From Neoscytalidium dimidiatum (Eukaryota > Ascomycota > Dothideomycetes > Botryosphaeriales > Botryosphaeriaceae): 64,000 nt of DNA. The notes under the pieces are model-generated. The model had not been told where the DNA came from and did not search any database. It worked only from the letters and a program-made list of their open reading frames with translations. The stretch is taken from positions 558,001 to 622,000 of the forward strand of contig CM074699.1 of assembly GCA_037367355.1 (NCBI GenBank). The letters are read 5' to 3'. The position numbers and the translations under genes are program-made. Below, one piece after another: positions 1 to 12,900 of the stretch; position 1 is the stretch's first letter, and the number at the start of each line of letters is the position of its first letter.

Positions 1-2278
1 GTCAATGCTCACGCATTGTCCGGAGCCGCCATACCTTCTGCTCGCCAGCAACTTGATTTCCAGATTGAATACTCGTGGGCGCGGCGGAAGGACAGAACCA
101 GGTTCCGCCCCTAAGCTGAAGCAGGTCAGCGAGAAATACCGGCTGCCCCGTTAATCTCGATATGGCGTGCAGCACGTGTTTTGGAAGACTGAGATGCACA
201 GGCGCAGGAGCAATGAAGAGATTCAAGCAGGAAGCAGAGCTGATCGGCTCCCGCGCCTGTCCCGGTAGGCCCCTGTAACTTGAACGAGGTGAATAGAAGA
301 AGTTGATTGTGTGCGAGCAGACCGACAGCAAGAGGAATACCTCTTTTGACAGGCCGCCTGGCACAAGTTACGGCTGCACCTGTATCGCAGCACATCAGAA
401 TATTTACAGACGCTTCAGCGGGGTCAAGGCCGGAAAGCAGCCACGGCGGCCCTCGGCGATTTCCATCGCTGCGTTTGTTGGGATCATCAGCTACGGGTTG
501 CAAAGGGCGGCTGTGCAACCTTAGTGGCTGTCAGTGCTGACAATGATTATAACAGCCTTTTAGTGATCACAGCAGCACTGCTTTCAACGACGCTTGCTTT
601 TACTACCTGACGTGAGCAGCTACTCCGATCACAGGGCTGCAGCTGTCGCAAGCAATTATCAACGCCCTTATGTGTGCAGTCAGTCAGGAAGAAAGGGCAC
701 GTTCCGGCACTAGCGCGAGACGAGGGCGACTTGGCTATTCGCGACTGAGAAACAGCCGGCAATGAGAGCGATAAAAGCTAAAAATGAGGGGCATGCGTGT
801 AGGAGGGCGGCATCGCGATGATTCACGCATGGCAGTGGCTGCGGACTGCATGGAGCCGGAGCCTTACGAGGTGGGATCTGACACTGTTCCCTCCCGGAGC
901 ATGGCCGTACTTCAACGGGTGCAGAAGTGGGTGACGACGACCGGCTGACAGAACGCATTCCGGACGCGCCGAGTTGCATGCAGAGGTTACTGGCGGTCAG
1001 CGAATCTCGACACGTCTAGAACAGCGAGCGCCAGGCAGTAACGCGCAGCGACGTGCGTGCAAGTGGTGCGGCGAAGGCGAAGGAACCAAATAGACGACGA
1101 TATCGAAGGAGAGAGGGGAGGGAAAAAAAAAAACCTCGGGGAGGACCACGAGGGCGGTGGCCCAAGCGAGAAGGGAAAAAATAGAGCGCGATCTGCAGCT
1201 GGCGAATGAACGGCGTCAGGGACCGGACACAGCCAACACCGTCGCTCGCGACACACCACGCGCGCCGCGCCCTGGGCCAGGCACCCAATATCATGACTCC
1301 GCAACAGACCCCGTGCCCTCGTCGCACCTTCGGTACTAGCGCTTTTTCTCCTGCCGTACCTGGAAACGGCTGCCCCCCATGGACCGGCTATGCACGCTCA
1401 CCACCCTGGTCGCGCTCCAGACACGTCCATTTCCGCGCCTCGTCGCCGCAGGACCGCACCACTCGTGCCGGCAGCTACACAGTAGCCCGCCCTGAGAATT
1501 CCCCAATCGGCTTGCCCCGCCAACGTGTCCGTCCGCTGAGGGCTCCATTGCCCGAATCCGACACCGTCGCGCTCCGCCATGCGAGCGGCCTCGGCGAATG
1601 TACGAGGAGCAGCCAGCCCTGCCACACGCCGTTCGCACGCGCTATTTGCTAGCTCTGACTACGCGGCCCGCAGTGGAATCGGAGAGCCTCTGCCATGACG
1701 CAGCCGCTTTGGGTGCAAACAGCCCGCGCTCTACCGACCAATGCGCGGCGCGATGGGTGTGATGGATGCGATGCGGATCAACGCCGGCCCAGTTCTGCTG
1801 CTATACATCATCGCTGCGCCAGCGCCCGCGCCCACTTCCAGTCGTTGGCTTCTTCTAGCGGCCGTCTCGCTCCGTGGGACCGCGACTCGCATGTTTTCAA
1901 TTTATGGTCGTATTGTTCTGAGCCCAGCACGGGCGCTAGCTTAAGCCACCGGACTCCGCCGCATCGTGCTTTCCAAAACTGGCCTCCTGTTGCTTCCTTC
2001 TCACCCTTCGTATGAGCGCTGTCCGTGGTGCCTGACCGGCCCAGCCAACATCATCCGGTGACGGTGCCTTCGCCCCCAAACGTCAAACCTTAAAGCATCA
2101 CTTTTCCCGCAGTCTGCCTTCCACGTCTCAGAGCATTTGCAATTCTGTCACAGATGTTTTGATCTGCACCAGCTTCTCCGACTCGACCTACTCCAAGAGC
2201 GGCTGTGCGCTTGCACTGCGCCAACGTTAAAAGTCCTCCCACGCCAGCCCTCTGCATTCCCTCTGTTCACACACCACC
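1..2278. other. Gene-free stretch upstream of the carboxylesterase
   Basis: I find no supportable gene here. Open frames on both strands are short, overlap one another and resemble no protein family I recognise. The last 200 bases before 2279 are pyrimidine-rich with scattered CACCAC, as expected of a fungal promoter and 5' leader for the gene that follows. Confidence 0.6.
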
Positions 2279-4006
2279 ATGTTAGCAACAATCTTCTCTC
2301 TTTCTCTCCTCGCTCTCGAGGCCGCCGCCGTCGATCCTCTGGTCCAACTTCCCTACGCCTCGTACCGCGGCACGCCATTGGACGGCGGCGTCACGCAATG
2401 GATGGGCATCCCCTACGCAGCACCGCCCGTTGGTGACCTGCGGTTCGCCGCTCCGAGAGATGTTGTTGTTGAGAACAAAGAATACCCGGCAGACACCGTA
2501 AGTCTTTCCAACCGCCCGGCCTTTCTACACACGACGCCCTGAAGGCGATTCAATTATCCCCAGCTTTAAGCGCTCGTGGCTGATCAAACTGAATAGCACG
2601 GACCATCCTGTATAGGAGTTGACTCGCGACCCGGCGATACCAAAGTCTCCGAGGACTGCTTGAAGCTCGACATTTTCGCTCCGTCGGGAGCTGCCGCCGA
2701 CGCCTCGCTTCCAGTTTTCTTCTATGTGCAAGGGGGTGGTTTCAGCGGTTCGGCAATGCCTCCCAACGGAGCCTCACTAGTTGAGACGAGTGGAGGCAAG
2801 ATGATCGTCGTGACCTTCACCTACCGCGTCGGCCCCTATGGTTTCCTGGGCGGGATCTATACGAAGCCCAACATGTCGCCTCTATCAGCACCTGAGTTCA
2901 GTCTCAACAACGGCTTGAAAGACCAGCTCAAGGCACTCCAGTGGGTACGAACAAACATCGCCTCCTTCGGCGGCAATCCCAACCACATCGTGCTTGGTGG
3001 CGCAAGTGCTGGCGCCGGGTCCGTCGTCATGCACATGGCCAATCCCGCGAATAAAGGGATGTATGTGGGCGCAACGCTTGAGTCTCCATCCTGGCCGCCG
3101 CTCCCTACAGCCGAGGAAGCTCAATTTGGGTACGACAACATCCTCAACCTCACAGGATGCACCGGCCAATGGGACACGCTGGACTGCCTCAGGAAAGTTG
3201 ACACAGATACCTTCCAGACCAAGACCCGCAGCAAGCTGGTGGCACTCCCCGGCGCAGCAGCCCCTCCTGTCTACATGTACGGACCGGTGCTGGACGGTGA
3301 TCTTGTTCGCGAATACACCTATAGCAGCTTCTACGCCAACCATGAGACTGAAGTTCCCATTCTTGTCGGCGACACCACTAACGAAGGCATCGTGTTCACG
3401 CCCGCCAGCGCTGGCGCCTCGCTCGAAACTGCGGACGCCTTCGTCAACGACCAATTCCCCGAGATTACTCCTGAGAACCTCACCTTCTTTCACACGCACC
3501 CACAGTACGAGCCCCTCATCAACGCCTCCAACTTCCGCGGCTTTGCGGCTCAGCTCTACGGCGACATTCGCTACGTTTGCCCGAACCTCTTCCTGTCGTG
3601 GACTCTGCCGTCGCGCGCCCAGAACAGCAACATCTGGACCTACAGATGGGACGTGGGCTCCGCGACCCACATCGCTGAATCTGAGAGCGTTTGGAATGGA
3701 TTCACGGGCAAGAATACAACCATCGAGCCCCTTCAAACCTCCATCCACGCATTCTGGGTGTCCTTCATCACGACCCTCAACCCGAACGATGGAGCGGCGG
3801 AAGCTGCAGCCAAGGAAAACGGAGGCGTTGCCGCACCACCAATGTGGGTTCGCAGCTCGAGTTCAGACGAAGCATGGGCGGCAAACCGTATCTTGTTCTC
3901 AGACAAAACGGCAACTCCCTTGGCGCCGAGCATGGAGGCTGTGGACGCAGACCAGTGGGACGCGTGCGTGAAAATTATGGACATGGGCGTGCAGTTGAGG
4001 CAGTGA
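2279..4006 (+). CDS. Secreted type-B carboxylesterase / lipase-like protein
   Basis: Alpha/beta-hydrolase of the type-B carboxylesterase/lipase family, expected to hydrolyse carboxylic esters outside the cell. There are two exons, 2279-2497 and 2597-4006, joined across a 99-nt intron, giving 542 aa. The acceptor at 2595-2596 is chosen because it keeps the frame and supplies the Cys of the conserved EDCL disulfide region (about residues 92-95). A hydrophobic signal peptide covers about residues 1-17. The nucleophile is Ser210 in GGASAGAGS. The acid is probably Glu336 (TTNEGIVF) and the base His431 (SATHIAESESVW). The family's GGGF oxyanion-hole motif is also present. The length of about 540 aa is normal. 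The substrate cannot be read from sequence. It stands alone, with no adjacent biosynthetic genes. Confidence 0.88.
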
Positions 4007-6642
4007 GTCTGAAGGAAGTGGGATGTTATGGCACCGGAATTAATGACTTGGCGGCGTTAATGTGTTTGGATGGTGGATTTGAAGGTTTGCTTGGCATGGT
4101 GGCCGGGCGCTTGGTGGTTTTGTCGGAACCACGCAACGGCAGCCGAAAAACAAGGACATGATTCGACGATTAATGGGAAAGCTTAACCGGACGGTGGCTC
4201 AGCGGGAAAAAGAGCCGGGATATCAGGGGGTGCTGCAACAACGCACATTACACAAGACGAAGGACCTGGAACGGGATCGGCCAAGGAGCGAGGGGTTATG
4301 CGTTTCGTCCTCTGCTTTCGGGATTGGCCTCGTCCCATACAACGCCTGCCTGACTTCCCGTCCACCTGGCAAGTCTGCCTGACCTGGATGCTGTCATATC
4401 GGCGAGGCATTAACTCGCTGCGTTAATCTCTCTCTCTCGCTCTCGCTTCCCGCCGTGCACGTGGTGCGCCTCTACACCTTGCTCTCCCGCTCAACCGTCC
4501 GTCCGCTCTGCATCAAAAGGCGTTTGAGCTACTTTTGCATATCTTTTTCCTTTCTGGACAGGTTTCACATGATATCCATATTTTTTTTTCATGGCATTTT
4601 GGCGCAGTACAGCAAGCGTCTGGCGTAATGCATGGTGGCTCAGACTTCGTAGCCTTGGCGATCGAGTTCTCGAATTGCTTGTTTACTTGGCGCACCGATT
4701 AGACACATTCGCACATCATCTTTTTTCTTCTACAAATTTTGGCATCACGGGTTGGGATACCCCTCTGCGTGTAACGGATAACGAGTTTTATTATCAGCAT
4801 GATACCATAGACACCGTGCCTCAGGGTTCTCCAACGGCGCACATCTGCATGCACCCTAGGCATAGAATTAGAATTACAAAGCAATGACTTCAGAAAGCTG
4901 TAGCCTTCCCCCCGCTTTTGCATCCGTATCGTATCGCCCGTATACCAACGCAAGAGACAACGTTCCCCGGAGACGCGTACGCCCGCGATTGCGCCAAACG
5001 AGGATCAGCTCGAACATTCCCGCACCGTACCGACGTCATCGACGCACTCACAGGGTTTCACTCCCTGCTCCTGCGCTCGCTCATTCTTCCATTTCGAGAA
5101 AGGCGATAGCCCGAAACTCCCAATAGCGCAAAGGGGAGAATGACAAAGGAAGGGCGGAGGAAAATAAGAATATAAGCTTTCGTCATGCTTACTTCTTCGG
5201 CCCTTGTCCCTCCCGTCCCCTTCCTTTTCCCGCGCGAGGGGGGAACCACCAAAAAAAAAAAAAGAGAGGGAAAATACTTGATTGATCAGGCATGATGCTA
5301 CTGCTTTGCCGTGCGTTCCCGCCGAACCCTGGTCCACCCTGGTCTCGACCAACGGGACCTTCTTTTGTAAGACTCTAACGCAAGGCGCACTCGCGAGGTT
5401 GACTTCTCTTTTTTTTTTTTCCTCTTCCTCTTTGGTTATCTTTTTTTCGTGGTTGCGCAACTATCGTTCACTTTTGGCTTCTTCTTCTTCTTCTTCTTCT
5501 TCTTCTTTTTCCATCGTCGCGCAGCGCAACGAAGGTTTTGTGTATATATGTACAGATTTGTATAACACGCGTACGTACCTTGAACCTTTTCTCTGCTGCG
5601 GATGATCACCGGACCCGCGGACGCCGCAAGTCTGCCTTGCCCACCGCACCATCACCTTTTCTATCTCGCGCACGCAGAGACAAGGACACATTGGCCCCAT
5701 TGTAGCGCAAAGCTGACAGATAATGATTATTTTTCAAACCCCCTTCCCAGACAAGCAGTTTGAACAAAAGGGGAGAGGTGAGAAGGGGCGGGGGTGAAAG
5801 TAAGAGCTACACACACGCGCGCACGCATGCATACACTAGGCGACGGCGGCGGAACGGGAAGACGGACAGCCGCGCGGGACGGATGGTGGGTGTGGATGGA
5901 CAGACGCACCATGGGACGGGCCGATCACGAACCGAGAGCACCCAAGTCGCGCATTGCATGCCCCCTCCATCGTATGTACGTACATGCGCATTGCTCAGAC
6001 TGCATCATGCCCATTAATAGGCCATGATATCAAGCAATGCCATATAGGACAGCCGGAAAGAGAAAGTCAGGCCACGCTAACGCTCGAAGCGCGAGTACGC
6101 AAGTCAGTCGTTCGGAAGAAAAGAAAAAGGTATTATGAACGTAAGACACCACCACATTCAACATCAACTCAAGACATCGTTCGCTACTTCAACCGATTAC
6201 TAAAAGGCTAACTACATATCAGAACTTAAGAAAGTCGGGGAATAAGTCAAGAAGAGGGTAGTTAAGGTTTAGAGAAAAGGACCAAGACAGAGAGGAAAAG
6301 GGGGGGATGAGGGTTGTTGTTGTTGTTGTTTGTTTGTCCCCATGATGGCAGAGTTGACATAGGAAAACAGGCGGAAAAGGAAGGTGGCCCAGCGCCCTTC
6401 TCTTTTGGTCGAGAGAGGACGTTATTGTTGTTCGGCAAGCAAGAGTCTCCCCGTCCTCACACCGTCTTCCAGCGAAAAGAAGAACCCTGATCTCTTTAAA
6501 AGCTGCTCCCTGCACCTGCTGCGTTAGAAAGTTTTTTCGGATTCGTCGCCATGAGATGGGGGAATCCGAGCTGTAAAAAGGAAAAAAGCCAGTACTGGTA
6601 CAACCCCGTAGGCATTACCCCCCCATTCGTCGTTGCATGCGC
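4007..6642. other. Gene-free stretch between carboxylesterase and septin
   Basis: No gene is supported. The stretch holds a (TTC)9 microsatellite at 5479-5505, a short (TTG)n run near 6314-6332, and several A or T homopolymers. The part nearest 6642 is presumably the 3' untranslated region of the minus-strand septin. Short open frames here look random. Confidence 0.55.
5479..5505. repeat. (TTC)9 microsatellite
   Basis: Nine uninterrupted TTC units are visible directly, inside a pyrimidine-rich non-coding stretch. Confidence 0.9.
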
Positions 6643-8199
6643 TTAAGCCGTCTCCTCGGGGACATCGGCGGCCTCCGAGTTGAGCGCCTGGCTCTGCTCC
6701 CTGTGCATCCGTGCCTCGATCTCCTTGAGCTGGCTCTCGCGTGCCAGCAGCTCCTGCCTCTTCTCCTGGATCTCGCGCTGGACCTTGATCTCGATCTCGC
6801 GGAGCTTCTCCTCCTCGCGGCGAAGTTGCTCCTCCTTTAGACGCACGGACTGGGAAGCCAGGTCCTCGGGGTTCATCGAAGAATCGCTGTGAACTGTTAG
6901 CTTGCGGTCTTCACTCGTACCATGAAAAGAAATGAAACTTACGCAGCAGCGCCACCCTCGACGCTCTTGGACAGCTTCTCGGTACGGTAGTTCTCGTACA
7001 GGAAGTCGTGGGTGATTTCCTTGAGATCCGCCAAGTGGCTGTGCAGAAGAGCGCTCCTCACGGCCAGGAAGTCAGAGTGTCTGGGGTTCTCAACCTCGAC
7101 GACACCCCAAGGATATTGCCTCGCGCGGGTCTTCTTGCCGCCAACTTCGACGAACTCCTCCGAACCGACAATCGCGAAAGGCATGAGGCCTCTCAATTCG
7201 GCGTTCTCTTCGACCGTGTCCTCGTCGTCCTCCTCGATGTCGTAAGGGAAGTTGTAAACCGGAATGCGGTAGTGCTCAATGTCCTCCATGACGAGCTTCT
7301 TGAACTCAGCGAGCTCGGCAGGAGTGAGGGAGTCGGCCTTTCCAATGACGGGGATGACATTGACACGGGGCGACAGGCGCTTCATCAGCTCGATGTCGAG
7401 CTCACGGAGACTGGGATGAGGAGTTAGCTATATATTCAAAGACGGTGGTGAGCGCAGATATTACCCGTGGCCGGTGGGGGTGATGAAGTAGAGAAGGACG
7501 TGGACACGGTTGTCGCGGAAGCGGGGGTTACGCTTGATACGCGACTCCTCAGCCAGAATGTCATCATACTGGCGCTCGAGGTAGCCGACAATCTCGCCAA
7601 AGCTGCACACGCGTCAGTATACAGTTATTCCCATCTTGCGTTGGAGTGGTATGATGCGTACCTGGCCTCGTTGTCGATCTGGTCACCGAAACCGGGAGTG
7701 TCAACAATGGTGAGAGAGATACGAGTTCCCTCCTCATCGAGCTCTAATTCTAGGAACCGCGCTTAGTGGAATTCTTCGATTGCGGACGAAACCGCGGCAT
7801 ATGGGCGGTGATCTGGAACCGTACCGACAGTGATGGGCTTTATCCGGACGCCCTCCTCAACGTGAGCATTGGTCGGGTCGTCCGAGTCCTTGTGGTTCAG
7901 GACATTCTGGCCACAGAGGGTGTTGACGAAAGTAGTGCGACCTGATTGGGGCGGGGGTGTCAGCGACGGTCATTGGGCGCGGAAGTACACGTTGTTGGGA
8001 TGGAGGGTGGACATACCAGTGCCTGATGCACCACAGACCATCAGACAGAACTGGATACCCTTCTTGACATTCTTCTTCCTGCGGATCTTGATCTATCGAA
8101 GCACCGGTCAGCGGCTCTGTCGCGATGGGGCGCGCGCGGGCTGGGGCGCACTCATGCGCTTAGTCGGGGACAGGGCAGGGATAGTCGTACGGCGTTCAT
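6643..8199 (-). CDS. aspA: Septin, CDC11/AspA group
   Basis: GTP-binding cytoskeletal protein that assembles with other septins into filaments at septa, hyphal tips and branch sites. There are seven exons on the minus strand: 8199-8191, 8092-8017, 7941-7825, 7749-7662, 7602-7465, 7410-6943 and 6886-6643, giving 379 aa. All junctions have GT-AG ends and keep the frame. Visible motifs are the polybasic stretch RRKKNVKK (7-14), G1 GASGTGRT (24-31), G3 DTPG and G4 GKAD. The septin unique element lies near HSDFLAVRSALLHSHLADLK, and a charged coiled coil fills roughly the last 65 residues. The G1 Lys is replaced by Arg. The sequence resembles AspA/Cdc11 rather than AspB/Cdc3 or AspC/Cdc12. Exon 1 is only 9 nt (Met-Asn-Ala), so the start is the least certain part. 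It diverges from the PROPPIN gene at 8651. Confidence 0.93.
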
Positions 8200-8650
8200 G
8201 TTGGGCGAAATCAGGCGGAGCCCGTCGGAGAGGTGGAGGGATGAATGTCAATGAGCCGAGGACTGCACGGAGCGAGCGACTGTCGGCGTCAATTGAGGGC
8301 GCGGCGGGAAAGGTGGTGCCAGGTGCGGTGGGCGGAGGGACAGGAGGACGCTGAGGTCGCGGTGATGGAGAAGGCAGTGGAGAGTCGTCGGCCGCTCCTT
8401 CCCCCTAATTTCCAAAGGGTCCCTCCGCTGCTCCTGGAAGCGGCAGGGATGCGCAGCCCGGCGCAACGTTGTTCCAGAAGCCGCTCGACGCGTGGAGGAG
8501 CTGCGTGTCACGACCCGCGCCCAAGCTCGCGCGCCCTCGGAGCTACAGCTGCCCCGTGCGCCGAATAGCTCCCAGCGCCCAGCTCCAGCGCCCATCTCAA
8601 CTCAAGCCCACCGCCGCCCACCGCCCGCCGAACCACCGCCATCCTCCGCC
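8200..8650. promoter_or_regulatory. Shared divergent promoter region, septin / PROPPIN
   Basis: 451 bases separate the start codons of the minus-strand septin and the plus-strand PROPPIN gene, so both promoters and leaders must fit here. The region is GC-rich. I see no TATA box that I would trust. Confidence 0.6.
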
Positions 8651-9969
8651 ATGAACACGCGCGCCACCATAGACGACTCGCCGCCGCCGCCTGCTCTGTC
8701 GGTGGCCTTCAACAGCGACGTCTCCTACTTCAGCGTCGGCCTCGAGACCGGCTTCCGCGTCTACGATGCTCTCAACTGCACCGTCTCCAAGTCGCGCGAT
8801 CTGGGCCAAGGCCTGGGCTGCGTGGAAATGATCGGCGCAACAAACTATCTGGCCCTCGTCGGCGGCGGCAGGAGTCCCAAGTTCGCCCAGAACAAGGTGT
8901 GCACTTGGGCCCCCATCCCTTTGGAGTTGACGAACTGGAGGTCTAAACAGGTCCACCCCGCCGCTTCCAGATCATCCTCTGGGACGAGGAAAAGGCGAAG
9001 CCCACTCTTACCTTCGAGCTGCGCACTCCGGTCCAGCGTGTTCGGTTGAATCAACAATACGTCGTCGCCGTCTTGCTCAATAGCATCCACCTCTACAGGC
9101 TTACCGCCCGCCCCGAGAAGATCAAAGAGTACGAGACCACCAACAACCCGTGGGGTCTATGCTGCTTGAACAAAGACATTGTCGTGTTCCCCGGCCGCAC
9201 GCCCGGCCAGGTGCAGGTTCTCGAGCTGGCAACCAAAAATGTCAGCATCATTCCCGCCCACTCCAATGCCCTGCGTGCCTTGTCACTCAGCCCGGACGGA
9301 ACCATAATCGCCACTGCCAGTGAGCATGGAACCTTAATCCGCCTCTGGAGCGTCGGAAGCTGTGCGAAGCTCGGCGAGTTCAGGCGAGGCGTGGAGGGGG
9401 CCACCATATTCTCCATCGCTCTGTCGCCGTCGAACGCCTTCCTCGCAGTGACGTCAGACACGGGCACCCTGCACATCTTCGACCTTCCCAACGCCTCGCC
9501 TCGCCCATCTTCCTCAGGCGGTCGTCCCGGAAGCATCAATAGCGACTTCTCTGGCGCTCTTGAGTCTGGCAACGGTGCCGCTGAACCTTCACATGCTTCG
9601 AAGTGGGGCTTTTTCTCCAAGATTCCCATGGTCCCTCGCATCTTCTCCGACGTATACTCCAACGCATCTGCTAAGTTCGAGATCGGCGATGAACCAGAGC
9701 TGTCCGCTACAAACGCCCGTCGGGGTACTAACGCTGCCGCCGTTGGAAATACAACTGGTGCTGCAGGAGGTGGTCTGAATTGGAACACTCCAATCCAGGG
9801 TGTCGCCGGGGGTCGGCCGCCCAAAGGCGTCATTGGATGGCTCAATGACTCAGAGCTTTTGGTCATTGGTGCCGGTCAGGATGCACGATGGGAGAGGTTC
9901 CGCATCGGCGTCTCTGAGGAGGGCCGTAGGTTGGTGGTGAAGGATGGCTGGAAGAAGATCTTAGAGTGA
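8651..9969 (+). CDS. hsv2: PROPPIN (Hsv2/Atg18-like WD-repeat protein)
   Basis: Seven-bladed beta-propeller of the PROPPIN family, which binds PI3P and PI(3,5)P2 on endosomal, vacuolar and autophagic membranes. There are two exons, 8651-8896 and 8971-9969, with a 74-nt intron and 414 aa. The N-terminal blade (VAFNSDVSYFSVGLETGFRV), the QNK/IILWDEE join across the intron, and the block around IPAHSNALRALSLSPDGTI all match the Hsv2 subgroup. The lipid-binding loop reads FRRG at residues 219-222, where the family usually has LRRG. A low-complexity Ser/Gly/Asn insertion lies in the later blades (about 255-345), followed by the closing segment GVIGWLNDSELLVIGAG. Assignment to Hsv2 rather than Atg18 rests on overall similarity; the PROPPIN call itself is firm. 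Confidence 0.9.
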
Positions 9970-12900
9970 ACGTCCCGCCACGAAATTTGGGCTTATGACC
10001 TTTCTTGCATAAACACCCCTTTTTTTTTTTTTTTGCCTAGGTTTGTATCATGATGAATTAGATTGCTGGAAGGAGTTCTGATGCCGGCGGGATTTCTTCA
10101 CTTACGTTTTGCACCGACGTTGGGATACCAAGACGAATCTGGCGTTGTGGGGATACACGGGCACTAACTTCTAAGTATTAGATGAAGATATGCATGGTCG
10201 GGAAAGTTTGCATGATCAGTTATGGAATAGTGACTGGTGGGGAAGAAGCATTTTGGGTACCATGTCGTCGTCAAATTTGAGATAATGCCTTCGGAAACTT
10301 TCTTGTGCTTTTGCTGCACGCAAGGTTCGTTCGGAGAGGTGCAGAGCTTGATGTAATGTTTGGGACGGAGATAATCCAGTCCCAAATTGATTTGTGCAGG
10401 TAAGTTGTTGGGGCTCTGTCGTCGGTAGGTGTTCCTTCAAAAATGGCCCCCCTATTCATAACTTGTACGCACGCCGTTCTGCGACAAATACAAGCATCTT
10501 ATCATTAATCAGTACAAGAGTTACATTAGCTAATCTGAAGAATCACAATGTTCGTTCTAAGCGGGAGTTGGGCATTCACATACCGAAGGTGAGTACAGTG
10601 TCGGGTTTTCGATCGGCATTGTTACAACGCCATCGCATGTTCTTCATCTGCATAGGATTTAGAAAGCCAGAATGGCATACATTCCATAAATTAATTCTTC
10701 AAAGAGACCTACGAGCAATAGAAATAGCCATCATCACACGCAACAACGACCAAAGATACCTTAAGGCATCCTGAGTTTCTACCTGCTTTGCGAAGCTTCA
10801 ATCGTCGACGCTGTATATTGCTTCCCGCCCACTGCAAGTAACTACTATCTGTTAAACCAGTCAAAAGGTGTGATGACTAGAAGCGCCGCGAGGACCTATG
10901 AGGACGCCCGTGAAGTTGCCTACAGTATTCCAGGCGTTGAGGGTTGTTCGGCTACTACACAAAAATCACAAAGGAGGCGGGTGAGCGTGACGGCATGCTG
11001 CACAACTCAGCACCGAAGCACCACTGCCGACGCTTTACAAGGCTTTCTGGCTAACAGAGGAGAATCTCGTCGCATCGGAAATAGATCGATAGCATCTATC
11101 ATACCCAAAGTATAGAATTGTCCATTAGCCGCAAAGGGCGACCAACTATCTTACACACCACCTCCATCAGACCTCTGAGGGAAGCGAAATCAAAGAAACA
11201 ATAAAGCAAAGCCGCCCGTTGCGACCAAAAACAAGAAAAAGAGGGGCGAAACAACCCAGCCATCCATCTTCTCACTCCTTCCAGCGGCCAGCATCATGCA
11301 ATGCGCTACTTATCTCCAAAAAAAAAAAAAAAAAACTTCCCGCCATTCTCGGAAAACAGGACGCCTTATTTCCGTCCTTCCTCTGCGCACAGTTCCAGGA
11401 GTGAAAGACCACGCATGTCCCGAGACGGGAAAAAGCGTGTCATCGAAAAGCTCCAGGCTCCCCGGCCCTTCCAATTACCATCGCTGGATATTCCTACGCG
11501 GCGGGGTGAGGGAAGGAGGAGGAAGGTGGAGAAACGGCATGCCGTGTAACGAACGCTACTCCGTGCATTATTCGTACAGCTCCGGCTATGGCGGCCGGCA
11601 TGACTGTTGGACTGAAAGGGAGTGTGCTCCGCTGCGGGCTGCGCTGCAGCACGCAGGAGCGTACGCGGCAGCGGCGGCCGCGATGGGGGTGGTGCTGGTG
11701 CTGGCGTTCCGAACAGTTGGGAAGTAGGATTCGGGAGATGGTGAGACAAGAGCGGGATTGCTTTTCTCGGAGGGGGCTCTTGTGTTTGGTTGGTTAGGTT
11801 GGAAGTCGAGAGACGGTTCGGAGAGATATGTGCAACTGGGGTTGATGCTTGAATGCGGTGTCAAGGAGCGGGAGGGAACGGTGCCAGGTGCTTTGGATAC
11901 TGCAGCAGGGGGTCCTTCGCCTTGTGTGATAAAGGATTTGCGGCCTGTTGAGGCAGCGGAGCGTCGAGGCGATTGGTATTTGGAGAGGTGTATGGAGTAT
12001 AGCACTTAGTTGATTGGCTTGCTCTTTCATATAAAATTGTGGATTGTCAAGAAGACTGACATAGCAAATGCGCATACCAGAGAACGATGGTTGGCTCGAA
12101 GGAAAGTGTCGATCCCCATACAGATCTCTGAACCCAAAGCAAAAGAACAACCATTATTTACAGTAATGTTGCGTAATGCAAGTGAACCACTTGAAGAGAC
12201 TGTTTTGTATGGATTCGCTTCGAACATATGCAAAAGCTTCTTCTAGATCCAAATAAGACATGTCAACTACCGATGCACGATTTCAGCAACCCGTTGCCGC
12301 CATGTTCATCAAGCAACATGACTTTCTTGAAAAAGCAAAAGCTTCCACAGCCATCCGAGCTCGCCTAAACGTCTCAATTTCTTTAAATGGCAAGCAGGAG
12401 GAATTGACCAATGTGGATTTTTCATTAACCGCGCTTGCCGCCAAATAAATATTATAGGCTCTTTCTGCCTACAAGATCATGCGAAGTCCACACATTCTTT
12501 CCCGTTCTATAGAAAGTGCAGACTGAAAAAAAAATTGTGGGAACGATTGTGGCAGTCGTTGATCAGCGTGGTAGTGCGGTACGAGATCCAAGCAGTGAGA
12601 CGGATAGGAAAACAGATCCACAGGCGGGATTTGTCGCAATCCGGTCAGATCCGCCAGCCCCTTGAAGTTCTTATGCGGCTCTGTTATTTTACGAGTTGTG
12701 GAGATGTGCCATCGTTTCAAGGGCATAATCTTTTTATATTTCATCGTGCTCGTTATTTATTCAATCTCCGCTTCATCAGAAATCTCACCATATAACGCCG
12801 CTTACCTTTTCTATAAAAGGTAAAGGCGCTGAGGGGGCCAATCCATTTTGAGCAGGCTTACTGGCGTTCATATGTAGAAATCAGAGGCGCGGAGAATGAA

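Noticed and set aside
1206..1652. 148-codon plus-strand frame near the left edge
   Set aside because: Overlaps similar-length frames on the other strand. No motif, poor composition and no splice structure.
9093..9866. 257-codon minus-strand frame inside the PROPPIN gene
   Set aside because: Exactly antisense to well-conserved PROPPIN blades, with no similarity to a family.
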